Both the position numbers and the translations under genes were made by a program. A DNA stretch of 64,000 nt from Planctomycetota bacterium. Its GTDB lineage: Bacteria; Planctomycetota; Planctomycetia; Pirellulales; Pirellulaceae. Numbering within the stretch: the stretch's first letter is position 1; each line of letters starts with the position of its first letter. Shown here one piece after another: positions 17,985-32,900 of this stretch. The stretch is from contig VGZC01000023.1 in NCBI GenBank assembly GCA_016872725.1, positions 1 to 64,000 on the forward strand, written 5' to 3'. The notes beneath the pieces were generated by a model. It saw only the letters and a list, made by a program, of their open reading frames with translations, ran no database searches and was not told the origin of the DNA.

Positions 17985-20900
17985 TTAGTTGCCGAATTCC
18001 GCGAAGAAATCGTCCACCGCGCCGGCATACGCGTCGGCCGATCGATGGTCGGCAAGCGACTTGAGCAGATCCTCATCCTGATGCCGGGACGCGTCGAGTG
18101 GGCCGATGGCCGTCCGCCCGATATCCGCGAACGGCGTCTCGCTCCGGGCCGGCAGTCGGAAGGTGACTTCCCGCACCGACCTGGACGACGACGGTCGCCT
18201 CGCGGCACTCCCCGAATCCCCGGTTGCCTCGTCGCTGGCCGCGACCGACGCGCGGCCGGAGCTCGAAAGGTCGGACGTCGAGACAACGAACGACGTGGAT
18301 GCCCGATCGCCTTCCACCGAACGCGCCGGTTCGTTCGCCGAGTCCACGTCGAGCGCCGCCGACTCGCCCTCTCCGACGCCCCGTGTCCGGACGTACCTCA
18401 GGACATCGAAAAGGTCTTGGGTCGTGGCGCGGGTGTCGCCGTCGACGTCGATCATGAAACGCGTCGCGAAGATCTGCTTTCCGCCGGCGGCCACATAGGG
18501 CGGAACGGCGGGAAGTGCGACCGAACCGTAGCTTTGCAGGAACCGCAGCAGGAGGAGCACGTCGAACGGCACGACGCGCCCGTCGCCGTTCACATCCTGA
18601 CGCAGGGCTCCGTTCTGCCATGGGCTCGAACTGACCGTGACCTGATAGTCCTCGACTTCACCGTCGGCCGCGTCGCCGAACGGCGCGAGGCCGCCGACGC
18701 TGCTCATGCGGAATCGCGCGTACGTCCCTCCCAATTTCGTCGTCGTCGGCAATGTCACGGTGAACGTGTTGGCGCCGTTGGCGAGCACGGCCCGATTCAG
18801 GATCTGTTCACCGGCGTCGTTCCAATCGCCGTCACCGTTGAGATCGATCCAGGCGTCGAGATATCCGGGCATGGCCGCCGTGATACCGCTTGCCGCGACG
18901 ACGATCGACGAGGCATAACCCCGCACGAGCGTGCCGAATGTCACACCATCCTCGTCGTCCGATGCGTCGGCATCATCACCCGTCGCCCCGATCGTCGGCT
19001 GGCCGTCGACATCGACATCGACCGAATCCCCAAGGCGGTAACCGCTGACGATCGCATGCCGAGCTCCATTGTCGGTGAGCAGGGTCGGGTATCCGAGCGT
19101 CTGGGGGGCGTCGCCGAAGTCGAGTCCCGATCCGAGTTCGATCGTGAATTCGGTCGTGCCGTCGTCCTGGTTCGGCCGGAGCACATTCCCGGCGATGTCG
19201 CGGATGCCCGACACGAAGACCTTCACGATCCCGCTGACGCTCGTCGCGCCGCTGATCAACACCTGATCATCGCGAACGGTCGCCGATACGCCGTCGAGCG
19301 CCGTGTTGGCGTTGATCAATTGGCCGATCAGCGCGGCCATGGCGGCCGCCGTGAACGAATCGTCGGGCACATAGTTGATCGGTACGGCCGCATCGACACC
19401 CGGAGTGCCCAATTGGGTCAATGGGCTCGTGAGCCCGTTGAAGGAATGCGACGGCGTGTCCCCGTTCAGAAGTACCCGACCGCTTCCCACGCTGACCGCC
19501 GTCACGCCCAAACCAACGCTGTTGATCGCCTGCGCCATCGCGTTCGCGATCTGCGTCAACGTCGGATCGGTCGCCGGAATGCGGACAATCGTGTTGCCGG
19601 GAACGACCACATTGTCGGAATCGAACTCGAACGTCACCGGCAGACCCACACCGTTTCCGATCCGGAATGTCTGCCCATCCAGGATTCCGACCGGCTTCCC
19701 GGCGGAACTCGGGATGAGGATTCCGAACTCCGGTCGAACGCCCGGCTGCCCCGCTTGCGTCAGCCGGCTTCCGCTCGTGTTGAGCACGGTCAGCAGATTG
19801 CCGCCGACGTGGACAACGCCGAGTCCGTAATGCGTCGGATTGAGGCCGACCGCATAGGTGCGGATCGCATTCGCGAATTTGTCGGCGATCTGTTCGTACG
19901 TATCGGCTTGTCGAATGGGAATCGTCGTGTTTCCGGCCGCCGACTTGCCGTCGATGTCGAACTCGAACGTCTGGAGCGTCGCTCCGTCGTCGAGCGTGAA
20001 CGTGTCGCCGTCTCCGACCCCCCCGTTCACCGACCCGGTCTGGGTCAGGCTCGGCGCGTTCGTAATGTCGACGACGTGCGACGAGAGCGTTCCGACGTGC
20101 ACGACGCCCCGTCCGAGGTCGACCGGTTCGAGCTTGACGTTCGCGTCGATCAAGGCCTGAACGACGGCGGCCGCGAGCTGTTCCGACGAATACTGCGGCG
20201 TGAAGACGATCGGCTGATTGCCGGCCGCCACGCTTCCGTTGTTGTCGAACTCGAGCGTCACCTGCTTCGAGCCGTCCGAAACGCGGAACGACTGGCGGTC
20301 GGTCATGCCACCAAGCCCGCCGCCGGCGGCGGGCATCGTGAGCGCCAATGTCGGCGCCACCGTCACCGTATATCCCGACTCGAATTCAAACGTCGCCGTG
20401 TTCCCTTGTCCGTCGGTCACATCGAATCGACTTCCGTCGGCGACCCGGTCGCCCGCCGGCGCGGTCACGATGAACTGGTCCTGATTCGTCATCTGGATGC
20501 GGTACGTGTGGTTCGTTTCCCAGATGCCCGCGATCGGAGTAAGCCGAATGACATCGTTGAGCGCGTCGTAGCGGAACCGGTAATCGACACCCTCGGTCAG
20601 ACGCACGCCGTCCCGCAGGAGGGTAAGCTGTTCCTTGATGACCGAACGATCATCGATGCCCGATCCGTTGACCGCGTCGATCGGTTCAACGCCGTCGATC
20701 AGTTGGATCGAGAAACCCTCGAGCGATACGACGGACAGCTTGACGATCGTCAACCGGCCGTCGAGATCCTTCCCTTGCGAGTCGTTGTCGCGGGGGTCGA
20801 GCAAGAGGGCCGACGGACCGCCGAAATCGACGCGATCGAGCGCGCCGCGGTCGATATACACGTTCTCGCCTGCGCCCGGCGGCGGCTCGACCGTCGGATC

Positions 20901-23900
20901 GTCGCCGCGGAGTTGACCGAGTTGATCCCGCGCGGGAGCGAGGATCGGCGAGACGGGGATCCCGATCGCGCCTTTGACCGAGACCAGAGCGGGGCGATCG
21001 GTGAGCGAGTTGATGCCGCTGTCGATCGCCTGCGACCTCGATGCCAGATAGAAGTTACCGATCGCCGGTTCCATGAAAAGCGGTTCACCCGGCTGGACGG
21101 TGATTGCGTAGCTTCCAAGCGTACCAGTGGAATGGACGCGGTTTCCCTGATAGAGCGTGCCGCCGACCACGGTCGTGCTCGACGATGCGTCAATCCTCAG
21201 CCCCGTGTCGAAGTTCGCGATGACGTTGTTCAGGAGGGTCGGGCTCGCGTTGTTTTCGACCAGGATACCCGTATCGGCGCCTTGGCGGCCGTACACCGTG
21301 TTGTTGACGATGCGCCCGAAGGGAACCGAGGCAATCTGGCCCTGCGCGTTCGTGTTCGCGTCCCCGGAGTAACGGATGCCGCCCGCGACATTCGCGTACA
21401 CGATGCTGTTCTCGACCACGACGCCGGGAACCAGCCGCTGGGCGTTGACTTCACGGGTCACTCGGGTCGCGCCCTGGTGCGGCGTTCCCTCGGGTCCGTC
21501 GCGCCGACCCGAATCGATGTCGACGCCGAATCGCGCCGAGTTCGAAACCCGGCTCGACGCGATCACGAACTGACCTTGATCCCTCGTCAGATTGCGGTCG
21601 CCCAATCCCGACGTCTGTTCGAAGGCGATGCCTCCGGACCGCGACGTGACCTCGATGGCGTATTCGCCCGTGCTGAGCCCCGCCGTGCCGCTCGCCACCG
21701 TCTCGATGTCGTAGGTCTGGTTATTGTACGCGCTGATCCCGATGAAATAGGTTCCCGTCACGGGGATCACGAAGTCGAGGTAGGGATCGAGGGTGAACGG
21801 CTCGCCCGGGGCGGGCGTGTCATCGCTGATCGCGAGCTGGTTTCCGGCGACGTCGAAGAGACGGAGCATGCCGTCGAGGAACGAACCGTTCAGCGCCGCG
21901 TCGATGTCGACGGTGACCCGGGTCCCGGTCGTGAACTGGAACTGGAGCAGATCGACATCGAGCGAGGCGTTGTTGCCGACGAGCGTCGGGTTGTCGCCGA
22001 TCCGGCCCGATGCGCGGTAGGTCGACGTGGCGCCCGCGATCGTGTTGGCCCGCACGGCCTGCGGGCGGGCGTCGTTGATCTCGGTCGCCGACGACAGGTC
22101 GCCGACCACGTCCGTGCCCGTAATGCCGCCTACGACCGCGTTGCCGTAGAGGTGCACGCGCGAGTCGGTGCTCGACGTCCCCGAGTTTTCGCCGTCCGAA
22201 AATCCCGCCTTGAGCTTCAGCACGGCCTGGACAGGAACGCTGTTGATCGCGTCCCGAATGCGCTGCGCCATCACCGTCGACGATTCGGCGGTGAACCCGC
22301 CTTTCCCGTCGCTGGCCGCCGGATGGAACAGGATCGGAATATGGCCCTGCGCCACGCCGTTCGCGAGCGACGCGTCCTCGAACTCGAACACGACGCTGTT
22401 CGTGCCGTCGCTCAGCGTGAACGTCTGGCCGTCCGTGATCTGATGCGCCGCCGGCGCCAGCAGCGTGTGCTCCTCCGAGAACCGGTAGTTCGTATCGAAT
22501 GTGTCGGGCAGCAGGGGCGTCGGAACCGGCGCGGGATCGGCGATGCCGTAGTCGGTGCTCCGCCGGATTTCGAGCTGATAGTCGCCGACGAGGATCTGGT
22601 TATCCGGAAGTACGGGGTTCGCGATGAATGCCGTGGAGTCAGCCGCCGAACCGGTGACCATCTCGCCGCGCTCGGCGAACCCGATCACAATGTCGTCGAC
22701 ATACACGCCTTCGAAGTCGTTGTTCTGGGCGCGCAGCGCGCCCGGATTGTTGGCGTCTATCGTTCCGTCGAAACGGGTCGATGCGTAGAACGAGCCGAAC
22801 GGGTCGCCGACCTGTGACCGCGTCAAGCCGAGCGGACCCGGCGCGGAGACGTTGTGGCCGATCACCCGGACGCGCGTCCGATCGACGGGGAACGCGGAGA
22901 GTTCGCCGCCCGCGTACGCGTCGGCGAGCGCCTGCTGGACGACGCCCGCGACCTGGGCGGCCGTCATGTCGGCGTGCACGCGGACCGCGTTCGCGCCCGC
23001 CGCGACGCCCGCCGCGCCGTCGATCACCGTCGCCGCGCCGGCGCTCTGCGAGACCTTCACCGCGCCGTCCAACTGGATGCGGTTGTCGTGCAGCCGAGGA
23101 ATCACGCCCGTGAACCCGTTGACCACGATCTCGAGCTCGTACGCGCCCGTGCTGCCGTTGATCGCGAACCCCTCGATGATCGGATTGTAGTTGTCGTTCG
23201 GAGCGCCGCTCACGCCGATGTAGTACAATCCGGTCCGCTGCACGGTGATATCGAGCTGCGAATCGAGGCCGATCGCGTTGTCGTCCAAGGCGAGCGGGAC
23301 ACCCGCGACATCGAAGAGCCGGAGAACTGAATCGAGCGTCGAACCGATCCGCTGGGCGCGGACGTTGACGAGGATATGATCGCCCTGGTTCAGCGCGAGA
23401 CGGACCATGTCGACGTCGAGACCCGGCGTCACGGTGAGATTGGGGTTGTCGCCGATCACGCCGAGCGCGCGGAAGATGTCGGCGCCGCCGAGCAGACCCG
23501 TGTTCACCGAGGTCGACATGACCTCGTTGCCCGTCGTTTCGGCCCGCAGATCGGCGGTCATCGTGTAGTCGGCCGCGCGCAGCGCGTTCTCGATCGTCGA
23601 GGCGATCGCGCCCGCCGACTGCGTCGCGTCGAACGGAATGCGGATGTTCGAACCCAAAACGCCGTTGCCCGAATCGAATTCAAAAGTCCGGCTGTGGATC
23701 GTGAACGTCTCGCCGTCCGTCAAATGGGCTCCGGTCGGCGCCACGAGCGTCGAGCCGAGATCGAATTCAAACACGTCGCCGCCCACGATCATGCGCTGGC
23801 CGTCTCGGACGTCCCGGCCGTCGATCGCGTGCAGGAACTGACCCGTCGAATTGACATTGCCGACATTGAGCGATCCGGCCGTGCTGAAATCGAACTTGAT

Positions 23901-26900
23901 CCGCAGGTTCCCGCGGCCGGCGAACGGCGCGAGATTGACCCGCGCCTGGCGCCAGCTATCGGGAGCCCCGTTGTCGCCGACGTCATGCAACTCCTGCACA
24001 TCGACAGTGATTCCGTCCGCCGTGAAGTCGTCGTACTCGTCGTTCGCCCAGCCCGTTCGACGCCCCGAGTTGTTCGTCGCGACAAGTTGCCATTCGCCGT
24101 CGTCGTCGGCCACGAACACGCGGAACGCGTCGCGCATGTACTGCGGCGGGTTCACGCCCAGCACGGCGCTCGCATTCTCCGTCGCGAGACGGTAGTTGAA
24201 ATACAGCGTCGGCAAGTCAATCGACGAGTATCCCTTCAGGCTGAACGGATTCGAAACGAGCGAGCCGTGCGCGCCGCCCGGGAAATCGAAGTCGTTGACG
24301 TTGTTGACCGGATTGTAAAACGGATCCACCGAAACGTTGTTGCGCGCTTGCGATTCCCACCCAAACCAGAAACTGCTGCCCCCGTCGACCGCCCGCCGGC
24401 TCCCGTCGAACGGCTGGTTGATGCCGTGGCCGGCGTTGGTGTCCCGGTTGTTCGTCACGTGCCAAAGGTTCGAGTCGAGGATCGAGAAGGTCAGGCCGTT
24501 CGCGGCGAACACGCCCGTGTCGATCGAGGATTGACCGTCGATGAAGAGGGGGAGCAGGCTCCCGTTCGTGTCGAACGCGTAGATCCGGCCGTTCCCGGTG
24601 ATTCCGAACAGGACGTCTTGGTACAGGCCGTTGCCGAGATTGCGGGGCCCGGCCGCCAAGCCCTGGAACGCGATGCCGAGCAGGTCGGTCGCCGTATCCA
24701 CGTAGTCCACGAACGCGCCCATCGGCGCGTGCGGATTGACCACGCGGTACAAGCCGCCTCGATCGCTGACCGCATACAGGGCCGATCCGAGGAACGCGAG
24801 GCCCGTCACGTTGCCGCCGGGCGCGGCGCCCGCGATCTTGAGCGGCGGATCGTCGGTTTGATTGGGATCGAACCGGGCACCGCCGCGCAGCGACACGACG
24901 GTCCCGTTCGTATTCACCAAGACACCCGCGCCCGAAATGGCGTTCGCCATCCGCGCCGCGATCTGGCTGCCCGAATCCTCGGCGAGGAACGGAACGGCGA
25001 TCGCCGCCGGATTGTTCGGCAGATTGTCGTGCCCCAAATCGATGGCGACACCCCGCGCGACGAGCTCCGTGAAGCTGCCGCCCGCCGGTCCCACGAAGTT
25101 CACGCGGTTCCCGTCCGTTCCCACCGTGATTCCGGGAACGCCCGGTACCGGCGGCGGACCGACCTGCCCATTGAACACGCGCCGCAGATTCTGTGTCAGC
25201 TCCGCGTTCAGACTCACTTCCTCGATCGGAATCAGCACCGTGCCCGGCGGATTCGGGAGTCCGCGCGACGTGCTTCGGCCCGTATTGCCCGAAATGCTCG
25301 TGCCGAGCGACGTCTCCGTCGCCGAAGTGCTGCTCAGCAGGCTGATCCGGTTCGACTGCAGAAGGGCCTGCGCCGAGGCGGCGTATCCGCCGAGCCCCGT
25401 CTGGCTGTTGATCGCGTTCACGGCGGCCGTGACCAGCGCGGCCTGGTTCATGCCGACGTTGAAATTCACGCCGATGACGCTGCCGCCGAGCGGCGGGCCC
25501 GATCCGTTGTCCCATTCAAAAATCCGGGTCACCGGAACCAACTGGTTGTCCGTGACGGTGAATCGGTCTCCATCCGTAATGAAATTCCCGCTCGCCGCGT
25601 CGATCACGAACACCTCGCCCGTGTCGAACTCGTAGGGAACCGAATCCAGGAAGAACGTGTCCCCGTCCCGAATGTAGGCTTGGTTCGGCAACCGGTTCGG
25701 CGCGAGGCCGACCGTGATTTCGGGTCCGCTCACGAACTCAAAGTAGGTCGTGGCCGCGCCGTCGAGCACTGTGAATCGCGTGCCGTCGAGAATGATCGGC
25801 GTGGTGACGCCCAGCGAATCGACGTTCGTCGCCTCCGGAGCGATGATCACCGTGTCCCCCGTCGAAAAGGGATCCGCGTCCGTGATCAAATGGCCCCGCT
25901 CGACGATCTGCGTGCCGGCGCCCTGCAACAGGCCCGTGCCCGTCCGGTCGGACGCCGGATCGCTGATCGCGTCTCCCGTCGCCGGAAGGAACTCGTACAT
26001 GATGTTGCTCGTGTACGCGATCCCCGGAGGCCGTACTCCGGCCGGACGCCCGCCGACCGCGAAACCGCGTTCGGTATTGTCGCCGATCTGGCCGAACGTG
26101 ATGGCATCGAAGTGGATCCCGTGCCCGATCCGGTTTCCATTCACGAGGTTGCTTCGGATCGCGTTGCCCGGATTCGCGGTGTCCTCCTCGTACGTCTCAA
26201 TCCCCGACGCGCCGATATCGGTCGTCGCGGCGGTGCCCGTGTCGATCTGGAAGTAGATCCCCGTCGTCGCGTCGGCGGGGGGCGGGTTCTCCAAGTCAAG
26301 CGAGTACGACATCAGGTCGCCGTTGGGCCGCATCGCGATGTCGCCGACATCGTAGTTGAATCGGCCGACCTGCGTCTCGCGCTGGCCGGTGAACGGGTTC
26401 ACCGTGAAAAGATTCGTCTGGTCCCGCGTTCCCGGGTCCTGGCTCACGTAGAGCGTGATGTCGCCGAGCGTCCAGGGAACGACGCTCGAATCGTCGAGCA
26501 GCACGGGAACGAGGGGCGCCGACGCGGTCCCGCCGCCGCTCGAATTGATGTGGTCCTCGGCGATCCGCTGGATCGAGTCGACCGGTTCGAGTCGGGCGAG
26601 CGCGTTTGACGGATTCGCGAGCGAGAATTGCCCGAGGTCGGTCGGAACCCGCGCGACCGACGAAACGGCCACGTTGTAGGTGCCCACCGGGAGTTCCACG
26701 GTTCCAAGGAATGGATCGAGGGCCCCCGCCGTGCCTCGAGACAGGTCGTCCATGTTCGCTCCCGAAATGGGAGCCGGACGGTCCTCGGCGATGTTGCTGT
26801 CGTTCGCGACAAGCACGAGATTTCCGGCGGCATCAAACACCGAAAGCATCGTGTTCGGACGGCCGAGCCCGTCGGCGTAGTCGACGTCGAATGTCGTCGC

Positions 26901-29900
26901 CACGTACTGTGGATTTGTCGCCGTGCTCTGCGACTGCACCTTCATGTACCGAACATCGAACTGAAAGAAGTCGACGTCGTTCGCGGAACTCAACGCGCCC
27001 GACGTTCCGAGCGCGGCGCGATCCGTCTCCATCAGATTTCCGACTTGCTGCGCGTCCACGACGAGGTCGTTCGGCGAAGCATCCTCGCCGATCTCACCCG
27101 TCAGCGGCGAGTGGATCGACTGGCCGCGCACCTCGATGCCCGTCCGCGCGTATCGGATATCGGCGCCTCGGATGACCGAACCGGCGATTTCATCCAATTC
27201 GCGCAACCGGACCTGAAGCTGATAGACGCCCTGCGTCCGCCCTCCGTCGAGCAGGCTCAGATCGGGTCCGTTGCTCCGCACGCGCGCGTAATACGTCCCG
27301 CGTGATCCCTTGATGCCAGGAAGAACGACCCGCATTCCCGCGTCCCGCGGATTCGTCGTCCACCGATCCTCTCCCTCGAAGACCGATTTCTGAAGGATGT
27401 TCACGGCGTTCGACGGGAGACTCGGATCTCGCACAAGCAGATTCGGATTGGCGCCTTCCGCTGCCGAGTCGTTCGATCGGGCGAGGACTTTGCCGTCGGC
27501 GTCGACCAGTTCCAGGACCGTATCGAGCGCGTGCGTCGTCCGATCGATGTCGAACCACGCCTCGGTGCCCGCCTCGGCCGTGAACCGGTACACATCCACG
27601 TCGTAGGGGCTGTTGATCGCGCCGTGCACGGTGAACCCGAGCCGCAACTTGTCGTCGCCCGCCTTCTCGTGCGGCGCCAATTCCCCGAGGAACTCCGCCG
27701 TTCCCGGCGTGCCGTTCGTATTGGGAATGACGCTGTCGAACGGTTCGATCTCGGTGAGCACATCGACGTTGCGGTCGTGGCTGTACGTGTCGAGCATCAC
27801 GCTGCGCCAATCGCCGGGCGCCGCCGGATTGCCCCCAGCCTGCTCGACGATCGAACTGACCATCGCGCGGCTGAAGCTCGTCGCCGTCAATCCGCCCGCC
27901 GAAATCTGATAGATGTCGCCGACGATCCCGCCGGTCGCGAAGACCATGTTCGCGTAATCGGGTACCGTGGTGTCCCAGCCAGGGAGAATCTGGCCGCCCG
28001 GAGACGTGGTGAACCCGCCCGCGCCGTCCTGCTGATAGGCGTTACCCTGCGAGTCGATCGCCATCGCGCGCAGGCCCTGCGCGTCGACGATCGAGACGCC
28101 GAGGATACCTTCGAGCTTGACGCCGGCGGCCTGCAGTTTGGTGAGCGTGTTCTGATACGTCAGCGTCGAATCGAGCTCGTCGCGGTCCTCGTCCGTCACC
28201 AGGATGGCGAACTTCGCCGACTCGGGTCGGTACGAATACGTATCGACCATGAAGTGCAGCCCTTGCCAGCCGTCCTCCCACGATCCGCTCGTCGAAAGCG
28301 TCTGTGCCGCGGCCGCGTACTCAGTCGACGTGCCGAACAACGCTCGGCCCGCTCCGACGGGCACCGCCCGCGCGTAGTCGTTGATGTCGCCGTAGCCGAC
28401 GAGCCCGAACCGATTGATGCCCTTCGAGCCGTCGCCGATACCGGCGGCGGCGAGCGACGCGTCGAGGTCGGCGATCATGCCGATCGAGAACTGCTGCGCC
28501 GAATACATCGAGTCCGATTCGTCCATGACCACGATGACGTCGGCGTAGGGGACGGACGTCGCGCCGCCGCAAAGTCCCGTGTTCGCGGTATCGGTCTGCG
28601 GGCTTCCGTCCGGCGTGAACCCCGCGCCGACGCTGCAGTCGTTCAGCGACGTCACCACGACCGGATGCCGCGGTTGGCCGAGCACCCGGAGCGCGCCGCC
28701 GATCCGGTCGTCGATATCGAGCGGAGCGCCCGTCGCCGTGAACCCCGCATCGGGACCGAACGCCTTCACCACAAGGCTCTGATCGGCCTTGCTCGCCAAC
28801 CGCAGTCCGCCGAACGAATGGAAATCGGGAATCTCGATATTGCCCTGCATCACGTGGACGATATCCGTGTCGTCCCACACGCCCTCGGTGTTCAGCGTGC
28901 CTTCGCGCACGACCATCGCGTTGATGTCGTTATTGTGCAGTCGGTTGCCGGAGACGAGCGGGCCCTGGTTGCCGAACACGCCGCGATACACGTTGGCGGT
29001 TCCCGTCGCGCGACCCAGGTCGTTGACCAGATTCGAATTCAGCGCGTTGACGTTGGCGTTCAGCGCCGGCGCGGCATTGTCGCGCAGGATGCTGTTCACG
29101 ATGACGGGCTGGGCGCCCCGAATGAAGATCGCGGCGGGACGGTTGAACCCGAGTCCAAACCGTGATTCGATACTCGCCGGATTGTTGTCGGCCGGTTGGA
29201 ATCCGTCCGCATTGCGTTCGAAGACCGAATTCGCGACGCGCGCGTCGGCCTGATGGATCTCGAGCGCGTTGATGCTCCGGAAACTCCCGCCGATCCGCGC
29301 CATGCCGCCGCCGTACGCGACGATGGTGTGGTCGAAATGGAGCGACGACGCGGGTCCGGCGACGATGCCGCCCCAGTCGCCGGGCTGCGCGACGTGCGTC
29401 GCGCTCAGGTTGTTCGTATTGAACGTGCCCCCCGCTCCGTAGCGTTTGTCGGCGAGCGACGTGAAGACGGCCCGATCTCCGTCGACACCCTCGGCGATCA
29501 AGTGCGCGCCCATGCCCACATGAATGTACGCCGCCTCGCTCTTGACGATCGTCCCCGGATCGAGCCGCAGGCGCGCGTCGAGCCTGCCGCGGACGATCTC
29601 GTCGAAATCGGCGAGCGATCCGCCGACCGTCGTCCCGTCGTCGGTGAACGATGTCGACGTTCCGTTGATCTGGGCGACCAGCGCATACGGTCCGAAACCG
29701 CCCGGCGTGCTCCGATAGATCCGCCGCGCCACGTTGCCCGGGAACCGCGCCACCGTCGGCAAGTTCGACAGCACGACCGTGCCGATGTTCGGCGCGCCGT
29801 TCGTGTCGGGGTTGCCTTCGACCACCACGTCCGACGTGACGTCCGACGCGGGACCCTCATTGCCGTTCACATCGACGAACGTCATGCGGTAGTTGTAGGT

Positions 29901-32900
29901 TCCCGGAGTCAACATCCCACCGACCGCCGTGCCGGGTAGCGCCGTTACGAGCGTCACGGGAGGGGCGATCGATTCGAGGATCGGTCCGCCCGGCGTTCCC
30001 GCGATCGCGAGATTCTCCTGAAGGACATGCACGATGTCGGAATCATCGAAACGCGCGGAAACGGTCAGCGATTCGGGCGCGGCGCCCGGCGCCGTGCGCA
30101 CCCGAACGAACAGGCCATTGATCGTGTTGTCCGTCTCGCGATTGCCCGTCGCGTCGAGACCGCTTCGCGTATAGTCCGACGTGAACGCTCCCGATACCTG
30201 GTACTCCGGCGCGTGGAAATTCGATTCCTCGAAACTGTTCGGGTTCGCCGATACGGCCGCGTGCGCGCTCCGCGCGATCCGGTTGTACGCGATCGTCGGC
30301 CGCGAATCGACGATGTGGATCGGGTCAACCAGCGTGGGGATGCCGTCGACCGTGACGTTGCCGCCTCCGTACCGCATGTCGGCGAACGTCACGTTGTTGA
30401 GGAAAATACCCTGCTTCTCGTAGCTGAACCGGTTCGCGTCGCGCGAATCGAGGTCCGCGCGCATCACGATGCCGCCCCAATCACCGGACAAAGCGGCGGG
30501 CGGCTTGCTGTCCGGATTGGTTCCAACGCCGATCTTCTCGTGCAACGACGTGAAGACCACATTCCCCTCGATCGTCTGGCCGGTCGAATCGCGCCGCACG
30601 GCGCCCGCCGCGTCGACCACGCGGGGCGTGCCAAGGACCTGCAGCGCGCCGGCGCTGCGGTCGATCGACGGCGAGGAACTCCCGACGCCGATCCGCGCGC
30701 GGCGCATCTTGATCATCGCGCCCGAGTCGATCATGACGGTGACGCCCTTGGGAACCTCCAGGGTCGAACCGTCCGCCAACACCTGCCCGCCCAATGCGCT
30801 GAAACCGACCTCGTACGCGAGGTTGTCCTTCAACGTCGTGATGTCGCCGTCCGCGCCGCCGTTCCCCACAATTCGGACGATGTCGCCGGCCCGCGCGGCG
30901 CTGATCCCCGCCTTGATCGTGTTGAACGGCGCGGCGAGCGATCCGTCGGAAACGGCGCCTCTGTAGGCCTTGTCGACGAAGATCGTCCGAGCGGCCGCCT
31001 GGACGCGGAACCACGTGTTGTACACGCCGCCCGGCACGCCGTCCGCGTCGCCGTCGAGCGGCGTGGACCTCGAAAGGGCCGACGCCGTCGGCGTCGTCGC
31101 GTTGTCCGCGTCGATCATGCTGCTCGTCGCCTCGCCACGGAAATTCAGCCGCAGTTGGTAGAGGCCCTCCGAGCGCCCGCCGATTCCCGTATCCTCGACA
31201 CTCGGGTCGTACTCGTCGTTCCCGCTCGCCGATACGCCGATGTAGTAGGTGCCCGGTTCGAGCTGCAGTTCGAGGTACGAGTCCTTGCTGAAGTAGTCGT
31301 CGTTCCGCGCGACCAACTCGCGCCTCGTCGGCGTTTCGCGGTAAACGGCCAGCACCGTGTTCAAGCGGCTGTCGTTCGGCAATCGCTCGGCGATCGTCTC
31401 CGCCGTGAAGAGGCCCTTCTGCGGAACCTCGAATCTGAAGAGATCGATGTCCTTGCTCTCGGGCCGATAGAGATACTGGCCGTGCACGATGTCGTGGTCG
31501 CCCGGAAAGACCGGTTCGGCCGTCGCCGACACGGCCTGCGCGAACCCCGACATGACGGTCAGCGCGGGCAGTTCCGTGTCGTGGCCGAGCCGGAGCAAAT
31601 GGCCGATCTCGTGCATGGCCGTCCGGAAAAACAGCTCGCCGTATTCGTCGTTCTGATCATCGAAATCCTGCAGGTCCATCACGAGGCGGCCGGTCAAACC
31701 GCCGGAAGCGACGCCGAGCACGCCGCCGGGACCGGTCGGGATGGTGGGATCGAGCGCGCGCAGGTCCCCGACGGCGATCGTCATGCCGCGCGTCGCGCTC
31801 TCGATGAACTGAATCCCGAAATAGCTCCCGTAAAGCTCGTAGATCTCGCGCACACGCTCCTTCTGCACGTCGGTGATCGCGTTGCGGAGAACGTTGCCCT
31901 GCGGGTCGAACCCGTAATCGCTCTGGAAGTTGTAGTACGCCGTCGTGATCCCGCTCGTCGCGTCCGGACCCGAAAGGTAGTGATTCTCGACAAGGTAGTG
32001 ATTCTCGACGGGAATCGTCCGGTGCCCCGCCTCCTCGATGTCGCCCGGGAACGTCAAATCGTACGGCTGGCCGCCGTTGTCAATCGAACCGGAGACGATC
32101 AACCCCTCGCTGGATTCGGCGATCGCCGTCATCGTCGGGGAAAGGACGACGCGCTGATCGTTCGCCAGATAGACGCGATTGCCCAGGGCCGTCGCAATGA
32201 CGCCCATATTCACGTTGTTGATCGCGTTGGCGAGCGATTGGGCAATCTCGTCGGGCGTCGATCCGGCGCTGAACGCCACCGGTTCGCGCCCCGCCAGAAC
32301 GCCCGTCGGCCCTCGGAGCGTGTCCTCGAACTCGAAGATCCGCTCGGTCCCCGCGCGGCTCGCCACCGTCACCGTCTGCCCGTCGCTCAGCGCCGATCCG
32401 TCGTCCCGCACCACCAGCACGGCGCCTGTTTCAAACCGGGAAACCACATCCAACGCCGTCGCGAAACTCGAACCCGCGTCCGAACCGGGATCGTAGGCGA
32501 CCGGCGCCAACGGAAGCGCTTCGTCGGTTCCGATCCTCAGCCGGAACGTCGCCGCGACCTGCGGACCCAGCAGGTTGTCCAAGTCGGCCTCGAACGTCAA
32601 CACGGCTCGATCGGCCGCCGCGTCGTACGCGACCGATACGGGCCGAAACGTCGTGTCGTCCGTGTTCCGGACCGTGTCGTTCGTCGCAATCAGCTGATAG
32701 AAATTCGGGTTCTCGGCCGACGCGCGATCGAGATCGTCGTCGTTGAAATAGACGTGGACCTGATTGCGGGCCTGAACCAGTGCCCCCGCCGCATTGCGCG
32801 AAACGGGCATCGGCACGACCGAAAGGACCCGGGCGCCAAGATCGAGTTCGAACGAAAGCGACGTGTTCGCTTTCCCCTCGAGGTACACGTTGCCCGAAAG

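Noticed and set aside
17813-18286. N-terminal extension of the metallopeptidase frame
   Set aside because: It would overlap the 3' end of the giant gene, is Arg/Ser-rich noise, and would put the export signal 190 residues inside the protein.
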